This document shows, one piece after another, positions 17,489-28,987 of a DNA stretch of 64,000 nucleotides. Origin of the DNA: Streptomyces griseus (lineage in GTDB: Bacteria > Actinomycetota > Actinomycetes > Streptomycetales > Streptomycetaceae); the NCBI RefSeq assembly GCF_900460065.1, contig NZ_UAVD01000031.1, positions 1 to 64,000 of the forward strand, written 5' to 3'. The notes below the pieces were generated by a model, which worked only from the letters and a program-made list of their open reading frames with translations, was not told the DNA's origin and ran no database searches. Both the position numbers and the translations under genes were made by a program. Numbering within the stretch: the first letter of the stretch is position 1; the number at the start of each line of letters is the position of its first letter.

Positions 17489-18775
17489 ATGAGCAAGATC
17501 ATCATCCGCGGAGCGCGGATCCTCGGCGGCGAGCCCGGGGACGTCCTGATCGACGGCGAGACCATCGCCGAGGTCGGTACCGGCATCGAGGCCGAGGGCG
17601 CCACCGTGATCGAGGCCGAGGGGCAGATCCTGCTGCCCGGCCTGGTCGACCTGCACACCCATCTGCGCGAGCCCGGCCGCGAGGACTCCGAGACCGTCCT
17701 CACCGGCACCAAGGCCGCGGCCGTCGGCGGCTTCACCGCCGTGCACGCCATGGCCAACACCTTCCCCGTCGCCGACACCGCCGGCGTCGTCGAGCAGGTC
17801 TGGCGCCTCGGCAAGGAGTCCGGCTACTGCGACGTCCAGCCCGTCGGCGCCGTCACCGTCGGCCTGGAGGGCAAGCAGCTCGCCGAGCTCGGCGCGATGC
17901 ACGACTCCGCCGCCGGGGTGAAGGTCTTCTCCGACGACGGCAAGTGCGTCGACGACGCCGTGATCATGCGCCGCGCCCTGGAGTACGTGAAGGCCTTCGA
18001 CGGCGTCGTCGCCCAGCACGCCCAGGAGCCCCGCCTCACCGAGGGCGCCCAGATGAACGAGGGCATCGTCTCGGCCGAGCTGGGACTCGGCGGCTGGCCC
18101 GCCGTCGCCGAGGAGTCGATCATCGCCCGCGACGTCCTCCTCGCCGCCCACGTCGGCTCCCGCGTCCACATCTGCCACCTCTCCACCGCCGGCTCCGTGG
18201 AGATCGTCCGCTGGGCCAAGTCCAAGGGCTGGAACGTCACCGCCGAGGTCACCCCGCACCACCTCCTCCTCACCGACGAGCTGGTCCGCACCTACAACCC
18301 GGTCTACAAGGTGAACCCGCCGCTGCGCACCGAGGCCGACGTCCTGGCCCTGCGCGAGGCGCTCGCCGACGGCACGATCGACTGCGTCGCCACCGACCAC
18401 GCCCCGCACCCGCACGAGGACAAGGACTGCGAGTGGGCCGCGGCCGCCATGGGCATGGTGGGCCTGGAGACCGCGCTCTCCGTCGTCCAGCAGACGATGG
18501 TGGACACCGGCCTGATCGACTGGGCGGGCGTCGCCGACCGCATGTCCTTCCGCCCCGCGGCCATCGGCCGGCTCGAAGGACACGGCCGCCCCGTCTCGGC
18601 GGGTGAGCCCGCCAACCTCACTCTGGTCGATCCGGCATACCGTGGAGCCGTGGACCCCGCGGGCTTCGCGTCCCGCAGCCGCAACACCCCCTACGAGGGC
18701 CGTGAGCTGCCGGGCCGCGTCACCCACACCTTCCTGCGGGGCCGTGCCACGGTCGTCGACGGGAAGCTCGCGTGA
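17489..18775 (+). CDS. pyrC: Dihydroorotase
   Basis: A 428-residue class I amidohydrolase that cyclises carbamoyl aspartate to dihydroorotate. The metal-binding HTHLREPG motif is near residue 55, and the ATDHAPHPHEDK motif is in the C-terminal half. The start ATG 17489 comes two bases after the pyrB stop. The 3' end overlaps the next gene by four bases (GTGA). All expected features are intact. Confidence 0.97.
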   Translation: MSKIIIRGARILGGEPGDVLIDGETIAEVGTGIEAEGATVIEAEGQILLPGLVDLHTHLREPGREDSETVLTGTKAAAVGGFTAVHAMANTFPVADTAGVVEQVWRLGKESGYCDVQPVGAVTVGLEGKQLAELGAMHDSAAGVKVFSDDGKCVDDAVIMRRALEYVKAFDGVVAQHAQEPRLTEGAQMNEGIVSAELGLGGWPAVAEESIIARDVLLAAHVGSRVHICHLSTAGSVEIVRWAKSKGWNVTAEVTPHHLLLTDELVRTYNPVYKVNPPLRTEADVLALREALADGTIDCVATDHAPHPHEDKDCEWAAAAMGMVGLETALSVVQQTMVDTGLIDWAGVADRMSFRPAAIGRLEGHGRPVSAGEPANLTLVDPAYRGAVDPAGFASRSRNTPYEGRELPGRVTHTFLRGRATVVDGKLA

Positions 18776-19383
18776 CAACTCTGACCCCCCTGTACCACCT
18801 GGCCGCCGAGCAGAAGTCGGCGGAAGTGACGGACTGGGCCGCCCGCATCGCCTGGGTGATCGGCCTCTTCGTCTTCATCGCCTTCGTCTACTGGCTGATG
18901 CGCCAGGGCTGGAAGTGGCGCGCCAGCCTCCAGTCGGACCTGCCGGAGCTCCCGGTCACCCCCGAGGACTTCACCGACGACGAGACCCTGCTGACGCTCC
19001 AGGGGCGCTACCACGCCTCCACCACCGCCGGCCAGTGGCTCGACCGGATCGTCGCGCACGGCCTCGGCACCCGCAGCCGCACCGAGCTCACGCTCACCGC
19101 CCGCGGCCTGGACGTCGTACGCCCCGGAGCGGCCGACTTCTTCATCCCGGCCGGCGCCCTGCGCGAGGCCCGCCTCGACAAGGCGCTCGCGGGCAAGGTC
19201 CTCCCCGAGGGCGGCCTGCTGATCATCACCTGGGCGCACGGCGAGACGCTGATCGACTCCGGCTTCCGCTCCGACCGCGCCGCCGAGCACCAGGCCTGGG
19301 TCGACGCCGTCGACCGGCTCACCGGCGCCCCGGCCGCCGCGGCACTCACCAGCACCACCACTACGGAAGGCACCGCACGATGA
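18772..19383 (+). CDS. PH-like domain membrane protein encoded inside the pyr operon
   Basis: A 203-residue protein. It has a single transmembrane helix at about residues 24-42 (RIAWVIGLFVFIAFVYWLM), a basic stretch, then a beta-rich domain of about 130 residues with alternating hydrophobics (TARGLDVVRPGAADFFIPAG) and a Thr-rich tail. The soluble part looks PH-like and would face the cytoplasm if the helix is N-out. Its start overlaps the pyrC stop and its stop overlaps the carA start, so it is tightly coupled on both sides. Similar proteins occupy this spot in other streptomycetes, but the function is unknown. Membrane recruitment of pyrimidine enzymes is only a guess. Confidence 0.85.
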   Translation: MTTLTPLYHLAAEQKSAEVTDWAARIAWVIGLFVFIAFVYWLMRQGWKWRASLQSDLPELPVTPEDFTDDETLLTLQGRYHASTTAGQWLDRIVAHGLGTRSRTELTLTARGLDVVRPGAADFFIPAGALREARLDKALAGKVLPEGGLLIITWAHGETLIDSGFRSDRAAEHQAWVDAVDRLTGAPAAAALTSTTTTEGTAR

Positions 19384-20511
19384 CCCTCTCCACCCGGGGG
19401 GACCAGACCCCCGCCGTACTCGTCCTGGAGGACGGCCGCGCCTTCCGCGGCCGCGCCTACGGGGCCGTGGGGGAGACCTTCGGCGAAGCGGTGTTCTCCA
19501 CCGGCATGACCGGCTACCAGGAGACGCTGACCGACCCCTCGTACCACCGCCAGGTCGTCGTCATGACGGCCCCGCACGTCGGGAACACCGGCGTCAACGA
19601 CGAGGACCCCGAGTCCGCCCGCATCTGGGTCTCCGGCTACGTCGTCCGCGACCCCGCCCGCAAGCCCTCCAACTGGCGCTCGCAGCGCTCGCTGGACGAG
19701 GAGCTGGCCGCCCAGGGCGTCGTCGGCATCAGCGGCGTCGACACCCGCGCCCTCACCCGCCACCTGCGCGAGCGCGGCGCGATGCGCGTCGGGATCTTCT
19801 CCGGCAACGCGATCCCCGACGAGGGCACCCTCCTCGCCCGGGTCCGCCAGGCCCCCGAGATGACCGGCGCCGACCTCTCCGCCGAGGTGGCGACGAAGGA
19901 GGCCTACGTCGTCCCCGCGATCGGCACGAAGAAGTTCACCGTCGCCGCGATCGACCTCGGCATCAAGGGCATGACCCCGCACCGGATGGCCGAGCGCGGC
20001 ATCGAGGTGCACGTGCTGCCCGCCACCGCCACCCTGGAGGAGGTGTACGCGGTCGCCCCCGACGGCGTCTTCTTCTCCAACGGACCCGGCGACCCGTCCA
20101 CCGCCGACCACCCCGTCGCCCTCATGCGCGGCGTACTGGAGCGGAAGACCCCGCTGTTCGGCATCTGCTTCGGCAACCAGATCCTCGGCCGCGCGCTCGG
20201 TTTCGGCACCTACAAGCTGAAGTACGGCCACCGCGGGATCAACCAGCCGGTGCAGGACCGCACCACCGGCAAGGTCGAGGTCACCGCGCACAACCACGGC
20301 TTCGCCGTCGACGCCCCGCTCGACCAGGTCTCCGACACGGAGTTCGGCCGCGCCGAGGTCTCCCACGTCTGCCTGAACGACCAGGTTGTCGAGGGCCTCC
20401 AGCTCCTGGACCGGCCCGCCTTCAGCGTCCAGTACCACCCCGAGGCGGCCGCGGGCCCGCACGACGCCGCGTACCTCTTCGACCGCTTCGTTTCCCTGAT
20501 GGAGGGCCAGC

Positions 20512-20519
<8 letters not shown>
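19380..20519 (+). CDS. carA: Carbamoyl-phosphate synthase small (glutaminase) subunit
   Basis: A 379-residue class I glutamine amidotransferase supplying ammonia to CarB. The N-terminal ALVLEDGRAFRG-like domain (here VLVLEDGRAFRGRAYG) and FSTGMTGYQETLTDPSY are standard. The catalytic Cys lies in FGICFGNQ, and the His/Glu pair is in SVQYHPEAAAGPHD. Its ATG overlaps the preceding stop, and its end overlaps carB. With CarB it makes carbamoyl phosphate for both pyrimidines and arginine. Confidence 0.98.
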
Positions 20520-23820
<3,301 letters not shown>

Positions 23821-23827
23821 CCGCCCG

Positions 23828-23859
23828 AGAGGGGGACACCGGAAACGGTGTCCCCCTCT
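23828..23859 (+). terminator. Hairpin between carB and pyrD
   Basis: A 13-bp perfect stem (23829-23841 with 23846-23858), with an extra A-T pair and a GAAA loop, lies eight bases after the carB stop. It may attenuate rather than fully stop transcription, because pyrD follows in the same direction. Confidence 0.75.
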
Positions 23860-23912
23860 TCGCGAGCCCCGTCGAACCCCGCGAGCACCCCGAGCACCAA
23901 GGACATCTCCCC

Positions 23913-25025
23913 ATGTACAAGATCTTCTTCCGGCTGGTCTTCAAGCGGATGGACCCCGAACGGGCCCACTACGCCGCCTTCCGCTGGATCCGCCTCGCCG
24001 CCCGGATCCCCGTCCTGCGCACCTTCGTGGCCGCCGCCCTCGCGCCCCGCCACAAGGAGCTGCGCACCGAGGCCCTCGGCCTGCGGATGCACGGCCCCTT
24101 CGGGCTCGCCGCCGGCTTCGACAAGAACGCGATCGCGATCGACGGCATGGCCATGCTCGGCTTCGACCACGTCGAGATCGGCACCGTCACCGGCGAACCG
24201 CAGCCGGGCAACCCCAAGAAGCGCCTCTTCCGCCTCGTCGCTGACCGCGCGCTGATCAACCGCATGGGCTTCAACAACGAGGGCTCCGCCGCCGTCGCCG
24301 CCCGCCTCGCCGCCCGCAACCCGGTCTTCCGCACCACGGTCGGCGTCAACATCGGCAAGACCAAGGTCGTCCCGGAGGACGAGGCCGCCGCCGACTACGT
24401 GAAGTCCACCGAGCGGCTCGCCGCCCACGCCGACTACCTGGTCGTCAACGTCTCCTCGCCCAACACCCCCGGCCTGCGCAACCTCCAGGCCACCGAGTCG
24501 CTGCGCCCGCTGCTCACGGCCGTGCGCGAGGCCGCCGACCGCACCGTCACCACCCGACGGGTCCCGCTGCTCGTCAAGATCGCCCCGGACCTCGCGGACG
24601 AGGACGTCGACGCCGTCGCCGACCTCGCCGTGGAGCTGGGCCTGGACGGCGTCATCGCCACCAACACCACCGTCGCCCGCGAGGGCCTCGGCCTGAAGTC
24701 GCACCCCGACCTGGTGGGGGAGGCCGGCGGACTGTCCGGCGCTCCGCTCAAGGACCGCTCGCTGGAGGTCCTGAGCCGCCTGTACGCCCGCGTGGGCGAC
24801 CGGATCACGCTGGTCGGCGTCGGGGGCGTCGAGAACGCCGAGGACGCCTGGCAGCGCATCCTCGCCGGAGCCACCCTCGTCCAGGGCTACAGCGCCTTCA
24901 TCTACGAAGGCCCCGCCTACGCCCGCGCGATCCACCAGGGCCTCGCCGCCCGGCTCGCCGCCTCCCCGTACGCCACCCTCGCCGAGGCCGTCGGCGCCGA
25001 GACCCGGAAGCAGGCCGCCGCGTGA
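23913..25025 (+). CDS. pyrD: Dihydroorotate dehydrogenase (quinone), class 2
   Basis: A 370-residue FMN enzyme oxidising dihydroorotate to orotate. The N-terminal amphipathic helices (MYKIFFRLVFKRMDPERAHY) are the membrane/quinone-binding hallmark of class 2. LAAGFDKNA, VNVSSPNTPGLR (catalytic Ser) and GVGGVENAEDAW are present. The start ATG 23913 fits the class 2 N-terminus. Its end overlaps pyrF by four bases. It is the only membrane-associated step of the pathway. Confidence 0.97.
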   Translation: MYKIFFRLVFKRMDPERAHYAAFRWIRLAARIPVLRTFVAAALAPRHKELRTEALGLRMHGPFGLAAGFDKNAIAIDGMAMLGFDHVEIGTVTGEPQPGNPKKRLFRLVADRALINRMGFNNEGSAAVAARLAARNPVFRTTVGVNIGKTKVVPEDEAAADYVKSTERLAAHADYLVVNVSSPNTPGLRNLQATESLRPLLTAVREAADRTVTTRRVPLLVKIAPDLADEDVDAVADLAVELGLDGVIATNTTVAREGLGLKSHPDLVGEAGGLSGAPLKDRSLEVLSRLYARVGDRITLVGVGGVENAEDAWQRILAGATLVQGYSAFIYEGPAYARAIHQGLAARLAASPYATLAEAVGAETRKQAAA

Positions 25026-25861
25026 CCCCCGAACCCTTCGGCGCCCGCCTGCGCCACGCCATGGACACCCGGGGGCCGCTCTGCGTCGGCATCGACCCGC
25101 ACGCCTCCCTGCTCACCTCCTGGGGGCTGAACGACGACATCGCGGGCCTGGAGCGCTTCACGCGGACCGTCGTGGAGGCGCTGGCCGACCGGGTCGCCGT
25201 GCTCAAGCCGCAGTCCGCGTTCTTCGAGCGCTTCGGCTCGCGCGGCATCGCCGTCCTGGAGAAGGCCGTCGAGGAGGCCCGGGCCGCCGGGGCCCTCGTC
25301 CTGATGGACGCCAAGCGCGGCGACATCGGCTCCACCATGGGCGCCTACGCGGCGACCTACCTGGACCAGGAGTCCCCCCTCTTCTCCGACGCGGTCACCG
25401 TCTCGCCCTACCTGGGCTTCGGCTCGCTGCGCCCGGCGCTGGACGCCGCCGCCGCCTCCGGCGCGGGCGTCTTCGTGCTCGCCCTCACCTCCAACCCGGA
25501 GGGCGCCGAGGTCCAGCGGGCCACCGCCGCCGACGGCCGGCCGCTCGCCCAGCTGATGCTCGACCACATGGCGGCGGAGAACGAGGGGGCCGCTCCGCTC
25601 GGCTCCGTCGGCGCGGTGGTCGGGGCGACGCTCGGCGACGCGGGAGTGAACCTGGCGATCAACGGACCGCTCCTCGCGCCCGGCATCGGCGCCCAGGGCG
25701 CGACCCCGGCGGATCTCCCGGCGGTGTTCGGCGACGCGGTGGGCAACGTGGTGCCCAGCGTGAGCCGGGGCGTGCTGCGCCACGGCCCGGACGCGTCCGG
25801 GCTGCGCGAAGCCGCCGAACGGTTCGCGGACGAGGTCCGCGGGGCCGTATCCGGCAGCTGA
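25022..25861 (+). CDS. pyrF: Orotidine 5'-phosphate decarboxylase
   Basis: A 279-residue enzyme completing UMP synthesis. The catalytic LMDAKRGDIGSTM motif identifies the larger (type 2) OMP decarboxylase subgroup, as do the length and the QSAFFERFGS segment. GTG 25022 overlaps the pyrD stop. It is the last gene of the pyr operon and is followed by a terminator. No pyrE is present in the window, so orotate phosphoribosyltransferase must be encoded elsewhere. Confidence 0.97.
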   Translation: MTPEPFGARLRHAMDTRGPLCVGIDPHASLLTSWGLNDDIAGLERFTRTVVEALADRVAVLKPQSAFFERFGSRGIAVLEKAVEEARAAGALVLMDAKRGDIGSTMGAYAATYLDQESPLFSDAVTVSPYLGFGSLRPALDAAAASGAGVFVLALTSNPEGAEVQRATAADGRPLAQLMLDHMAAENEGAAPLGSVGAVVGATLGDAGVNLAINGPLLAPGIGAQGATPADLPAVFGDAVGNVVPSVSRGVLRHGPDASGLREAAERFADEVRGAVSGS

Positions 25862-25920
25862 CCCTGACACGTTTACAGCGTGTTGACGAATTACTGACGA
25901 GAAACCTGGTCGATATGTCG

Positions 25921-25959
25921 CGAAAATCCTGGTCGGCCACAGCTGACCAGGACTTTTCG
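25921..25959 (+). terminator. Terminator of the pyr operon
   Basis: Arms at 25921-25934 and 25945-25959 pair with one bulge around a ten-base loop. The descending arm ends in CTTTTCG followed by T-rich sequence, close to a classical intrinsic terminator. Confidence 0.75.
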
Positions 25960-25970
25960 TCTGTTCTCGC

Positions 25971-25998
25971 TGACTACAGCGGTCCTTGGCGCTAGTCT
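25971..25998 (+). promoter_or_regulatory. Candidate promoter for sIHF
   Basis: TGACTA (25971-25976) and TAGTCT (25993-25998) are spaced by 16 bases, directly after the pyr terminator and about 100 bases before the sIHF start. Neither box is perfect. Confidence 0.4.
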
Positions 25999-26105
25999 CC
26001 GTCGAGAGCGGCCGAGCACAGTGTGTTCTCCGCTCACCTGGTGGGTGGCGTCCAGCTTCCCCGCCGGTCCGTATCCGACAGATCGACATCCGAGGTGACG
26101 TAGGC

Positions 26106-26429
26106 GTGGCTCTTCCGCCCCTTACCCCTGAACAGCGCGCAGCCGCGCTCGAAAAGGCCGCCGCGGCTCGCCGGGAGCGGGCCGAGGTCAAGAATCGACT
26201 CAAGCACTCCGGCGCTTCCCTCCACGAGGTCATCAAGCAGGGCCAGGAGAACGACGTCATCGGGAAGATGAAGGTCTCCGCACTGCTGGAATCCCTGCCG
26301 GGCGTCGGCAAGGTCCGCGCCAAGCAGATCATGGAGCGTCTCGGCATTTCCGAGAGCCGCCGGGTCAGGGGTCTTGGCTCCAATCAGATCGCATCCCTGG
26401 AGCGTGAGTTCGGCGGCAGCCCCGCCTGA
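26106..26429 (+). CDS. sihF: Streptomyces integration host factor-like nucleoid protein
   Basis: A 107-residue DNA-binding protein starting at GTG 26106, with GAGGTGA just upstream. A long basic N-terminal helix (KAAAARRERAEVKNRLKHSG) precedes a helix-two-turns-helix segment (LPGVGKVRAKQIMERLGI) that contacts the DNA backbone. The actinobacterial mIHF/sIHF family, unrelated in fold to E. coli IHF, compacts DNA and affects topology, sporulation and antibiotic output. Its place between pyrF and gmk is conserved. An upstream in-frame extension to 25986 is not protein-like. Confidence 0.95.
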   Translation: MALPPLTPEQRAAALEKAAAARRERAEVKNRLKHSGASLHEVIKQGQENDVIGKMKVSALLESLPGVGKVRAKQIMERLGISESRRVRGLGSNQIASLEREFGGSPA

Positions 26430-26453
26430 CGTTCTCAGGCACTCCTGAGAACG
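26430..26453 (+). terminator. Hairpin between sIHF and gmk
   Basis: A perfect 10-bp stem (26430-26439 with 26444-26453) and CACT loop begin at the sIHF stop. It probably separates the highly expressed sIHF transcript from gmk. Confidence 0.65.
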
Positions 26454-26467
26454 GGGATAATCGCCCC

Positions 26468-27061
26468 ATGGCTGCAACATCCCGGGGGACGTCCCCCGTA
26501 CCCCCGGACGTACGTCCGCGGCTGACCGTGCTCTCCGGCCCCTCAGGGGTCGGCAAGAGCACGGTCGTCGCTCATATGCGCACCGTGCACCCCGAGGTCT
26601 GGCTCTCCGTGTCGGCGACGACGCGCAAGCCGCGCCCCGGGGAGCGCAACGGCGTGCACTACTTCTTCGTGGACGACGAGGAGTTCGACAAGCTCGTCGC
26701 CAACGGCGAACTGCTGGAGTGGGCCGAGTTCGCGGGCAACCGCTACGGCACGCCCCGGCGCGCCGTGCTCGACCGCCTGGAGGCCGGTGAACCGGTCCTG
26801 CTGGAGATCGACCTCCAGGGCGCCCGGCTGGTCCGCCAGTCGATGGACGACGCGCGTCTGGTCTTCCTGGCCCCGCCGAGCTGGGAGGAGCTGGTGCGCC
26901 GGCTCACCGGCCGGGGCACCGAGGCCCCCGAGGTCATCGAGCGCCGGCTCGCCGCCGCGAAGATCGAACTGGCCGCCGAGGCCGAGTTCGACACCACGCT
27001 CGTCAACACCTCCGTCGAGGACGTGGCGCGTGAGCTGCTAACGTTGATGCTTCAGGCCTAG
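26468..27061 (+). CDS. gmk: Guanylate kinase
   Basis: A 197-residue P-loop enzyme converting GMP to GDP. Walker A is GPSGVGKST near residue 30, the GMP-binding SATTRKPRPGERNGVHYFF motif follows, and LLEIDLQGA is Walker B-like. The first 20 residues (ATSRGTSPVPPDVRP) are an actinobacterial extension. The start ATG 26468 is the only plausible one. rpoZ follows 61 bp later, the usual bacterial gmk-rpoZ pair. Confidence 0.98.
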   Translation: MAATSRGTSPVPPDVRPRLTVLSGPSGVGKSTVVAHMRTVHPEVWLSVSATTRKPRPGERNGVHYFFVDDEEFDKLVANGELLEWAEFAGNRYGTPRRAVLDRLEAGEPVLLEIDLQGARLVRQSMDDARLVFLAPPSWEELVRRLTGRGTEAPEVIERRLAAAKIELAAEAEFDTTLVNTSVEDVARELLTLMLQA

Positions 27062-27122
27062 ATCTCTGCGATCGTCCAGATCACTTTGATCTTTGATCTA
27101 CATCCCCTTCGGAAGGCAGAGA

Positions 27123-27395
27123 GTGTCCTCTTCCATCACCACGCCCGAGGGCATCATCAACCCGCCGATTGATGAGCTCCTCGAGGCCACCGACTCGAAG
27201 TACAGCCTGGTGATCTACGCGGCCAAGCGCGCCCGCCAGATCAACGCGTACTACTCGCAGCTCGGTGAAGGCCTCCTCGAGTACGTCGGTCCGCTCGTCG
27301 ACACCCACGTGCACGAGAAGCCGCTGTCGATCGCACTCCGCGAGATCAACGCGGGCCTGCTGACCTCCGAGGCCATCGAGGGCCCCGCGCAGTAA
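27123..27395 (+). CDS. rpoZ: DNA-directed RNA polymerase omega subunit
   Basis: A 90-residue protein starting at GTG 27123, with GGAAGG seven bases upstream. The conserved omega core YSLVIYAAKRARQINAYYSQ is intact, followed by KPLSIALREI. Omega aids beta' folding and RNA polymerase assembly, and in Streptomyces its loss affects antibiotic production and development. A longer frame beginning at 27093 lacks a ribosome-binding site. A perfect hairpin follows. Confidence 0.97.
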   Translation: MSSSITTPEGIINPPIDELLEATDSKYSLVIYAAKRARQINAYYSQLGEGLLEYVGPLVDTHVHEKPLSIALREINAGLLTSEAIEGPAQ

Positions 27396-27422
27396 CGCAG
27401 GAGCACCACGGCACCCTCACTC

Positions 27423-27451
27423 CAGGCCCGGCGGCCCGTCCGCCGGGCCTG
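27423..27451 (+). terminator. Terminator-like hairpin after rpoZ
   Basis: A perfect 12-bp stem (27423-27434 with 27440-27451) and CCCGT loop lie 28 bp after the rpoZ stop. Confidence 0.7.
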
Positions 27452-27543
27452 AGGTGTGTCCGGGGCCGGATGAACGCGTTCCGTGCGGTGAGGCAGCATG
27501 GGGCGCACACGTTGCCTTACGTTGCCGAGTGCGGGGAGACGCA

Positions 27544-28788
27544 GTGGACAAGCCGAAGGTCGTCCTGGGGGTCAGCGGGGGCATCGCCGCCTACAAGGCG
27601 TGCGAACTGCTGCGCCGGCTGACCGAGTCCGGCCACGACGTACGGGTCGTCCCGACCGCCGCGTCGTTGCACTTCGTGGGGGCCGCCACCTGGTCGGCGC
27701 TCTCCGGCCACCCCGTGTCCGACGAGGTCTGGCAGGACGTCCACGAGGTCCCGCACGTGCGGATCGGCCAGGGCGCCGACCTCGTGGTGGTCGCCCCGGC
27801 CACCGCGGACATGCTGGCCAAGGCGGCCCACGGGCTCGCCGACGACCTGCTCACCAACACGCTCCTGACGGCCCGCTGTCCGGTGGTCTTCGCCCCCGCG
27901 ATGCACACCGAGATGTGGGAGCACCCGGCCACCCAGGAGAACGTCGCCACCCTGCGCCGCCGGGGAGCCGTCGTCATCGAGCCCGCCGTCGGGCGGCTCA
28001 CCGGAGTCGACACCGGCAAGGGCCGGCTCCCCGACCCGGGTGAGATCTTCGAGGTCTGCCGCCGGGTGCTGGCGCGCGGTGTCACCGAGCCCGACCTCGC
28101 GGGCCGCCATGTGGTGATCAGCGCCGGCGGCACGCGCGAGCCGCTCGACCCGGTGCGCTTCCTGGGCAACCGCTCCTCCGGAAAGCAGGGGTACGCGCTG
28201 GCGCGCACCGCCGTGGCCCGGGGGGCGCGGGTCACCCTGATCGAAGCCAACACCGGTCTGCCCGACCCGGCCGGGGCGGACGTGCTCCGTGTCGGCACGG
28301 CGGTCCAACTGCGCGAGGCCGTGCTGAAGGCGGCTCCCGACGCGGACGTCATCGTGATGGCGGCGGCGGTGGCCGACTTCCGCCCCGCCGAGTACGCCTC
28401 AGGCAAGATCAAGAAGAAGGACGGCGAGGAGGCGCCCGCCGTCACCCTGGTCCGCAACCCCGACATCCTCGCCGAGGTCTCCGGTGACCGGGCCCGTCCG
28501 GACCAGCTTGTCGTGGGATTCGCCGCCGAGACCGACGACGTGCTGGTCAACGGCCGTGCGAAGCTCCGCCGCAAGGGCTGCGACCTCCTCGTGGTCAACG
28601 AGGTGGGGGAGCGCAAGACCTTCGGCTCGGAGGAGAACGAAGCGGTCGTCCTCGCCGCCGACGGCCAGGAGACACCGGTCCCGTACGGGCCGAAGGAGGC
28701 GCTTGCCGACACGGTCTGGGATCTGGTTTCGGGAAGGTTCCGGCCGATTTCACAATCAACCCTCCGGGCGAGCGAAATCGTCCCATAA
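27544..28788 (+). CDS. coaBC: Bifunctional phosphopantothenoylcysteine decarboxylase / phosphopantothenate--cysteine ligase
   Basis: A 414-residue fused enzyme for two steps of coenzyme A synthesis. The N-terminal CoaC flavodoxin-like domain has VSGGIAAYKACELLRRL, the VPHVRIG region with the catalytic His, and the PAMHTEMW substrate-clamp motif. The CoaB domain begins near residue 190 with SAGGTREPLDPVRFLGNRSS and includes KIKKKDGE. Start GTG 27544 is preceded by GGAGACGC. The product feeds CoA supply, including the acyl-CoA units used by the polyketide synthase further right. Confidence 0.97.
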   Translation: MDKPKVVLGVSGGIAAYKACELLRRLTESGHDVRVVPTAASLHFVGAATWSALSGHPVSDEVWQDVHEVPHVRIGQGADLVVVAPATADMLAKAAHGLADDLLTNTLLTARCPVVFAPAMHTEMWEHPATQENVATLRRRGAVVIEPAVGRLTGVDTGKGRLPDPGEIFEVCRRVLARGVTEPDLAGRHVVISAGGTREPLDPVRFLGNRSSGKQGYALARTAVARGARVTLIEANTGLPDPAGADVLRVGTAVQLREAVLKAAPDADVIVMAAAVADFRPAEYASGKIKKKDGEEAPAVTLVRNPDILAEVSGDRARPDQLVVGFAAETDDVLVNGRAKLRRKGCDLLVVNEVGERKTFGSEENEAVVLAADGQETPVPYGPKEALADTVWDLVSGRFRPISQSTLRASEIVP

Positions 28789-28875
28789 AGCCCAAAACGC
28801 AGGCCGGGAAGGGCGGATTGTCCTACTGGAGCCCCGCGTGGCGCACGTCACGAACCTCCCAAAGGGCGAGACACC

Positions 28876-28906
28876 TGACCCGGTCACCGGATGCGACCGA
28901 TAAACT
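28876..28906 (+). promoter_or_regulatory. Weak candidate promoter in the metK leader
   Basis: TGACCC (28876-28881) and the GATAAACT region (28899-28906) stand 17 to 19 bases apart in the 199-bp space before metK. Spacing and boxes are only fair. Confidence 0.3.
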
Positions 28907-28987
28907 GGCCGACGGTACGGCCCGAGCGCAGCTCTCGGACGTGCCACCCATGATCAGCCAGCAGCCGCTGCAACCCCAGGGAGCGAT

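Noticed and set aside
28789..28987. Possible SAM riboswitch upstream of metK
   Set aside because: Some fragments (a CAGC pair and GCAACC) recall SAM aptamers, but I could not assemble the conserved core helices of SAM-I or SAM-IV. A covariance-model search would decide.
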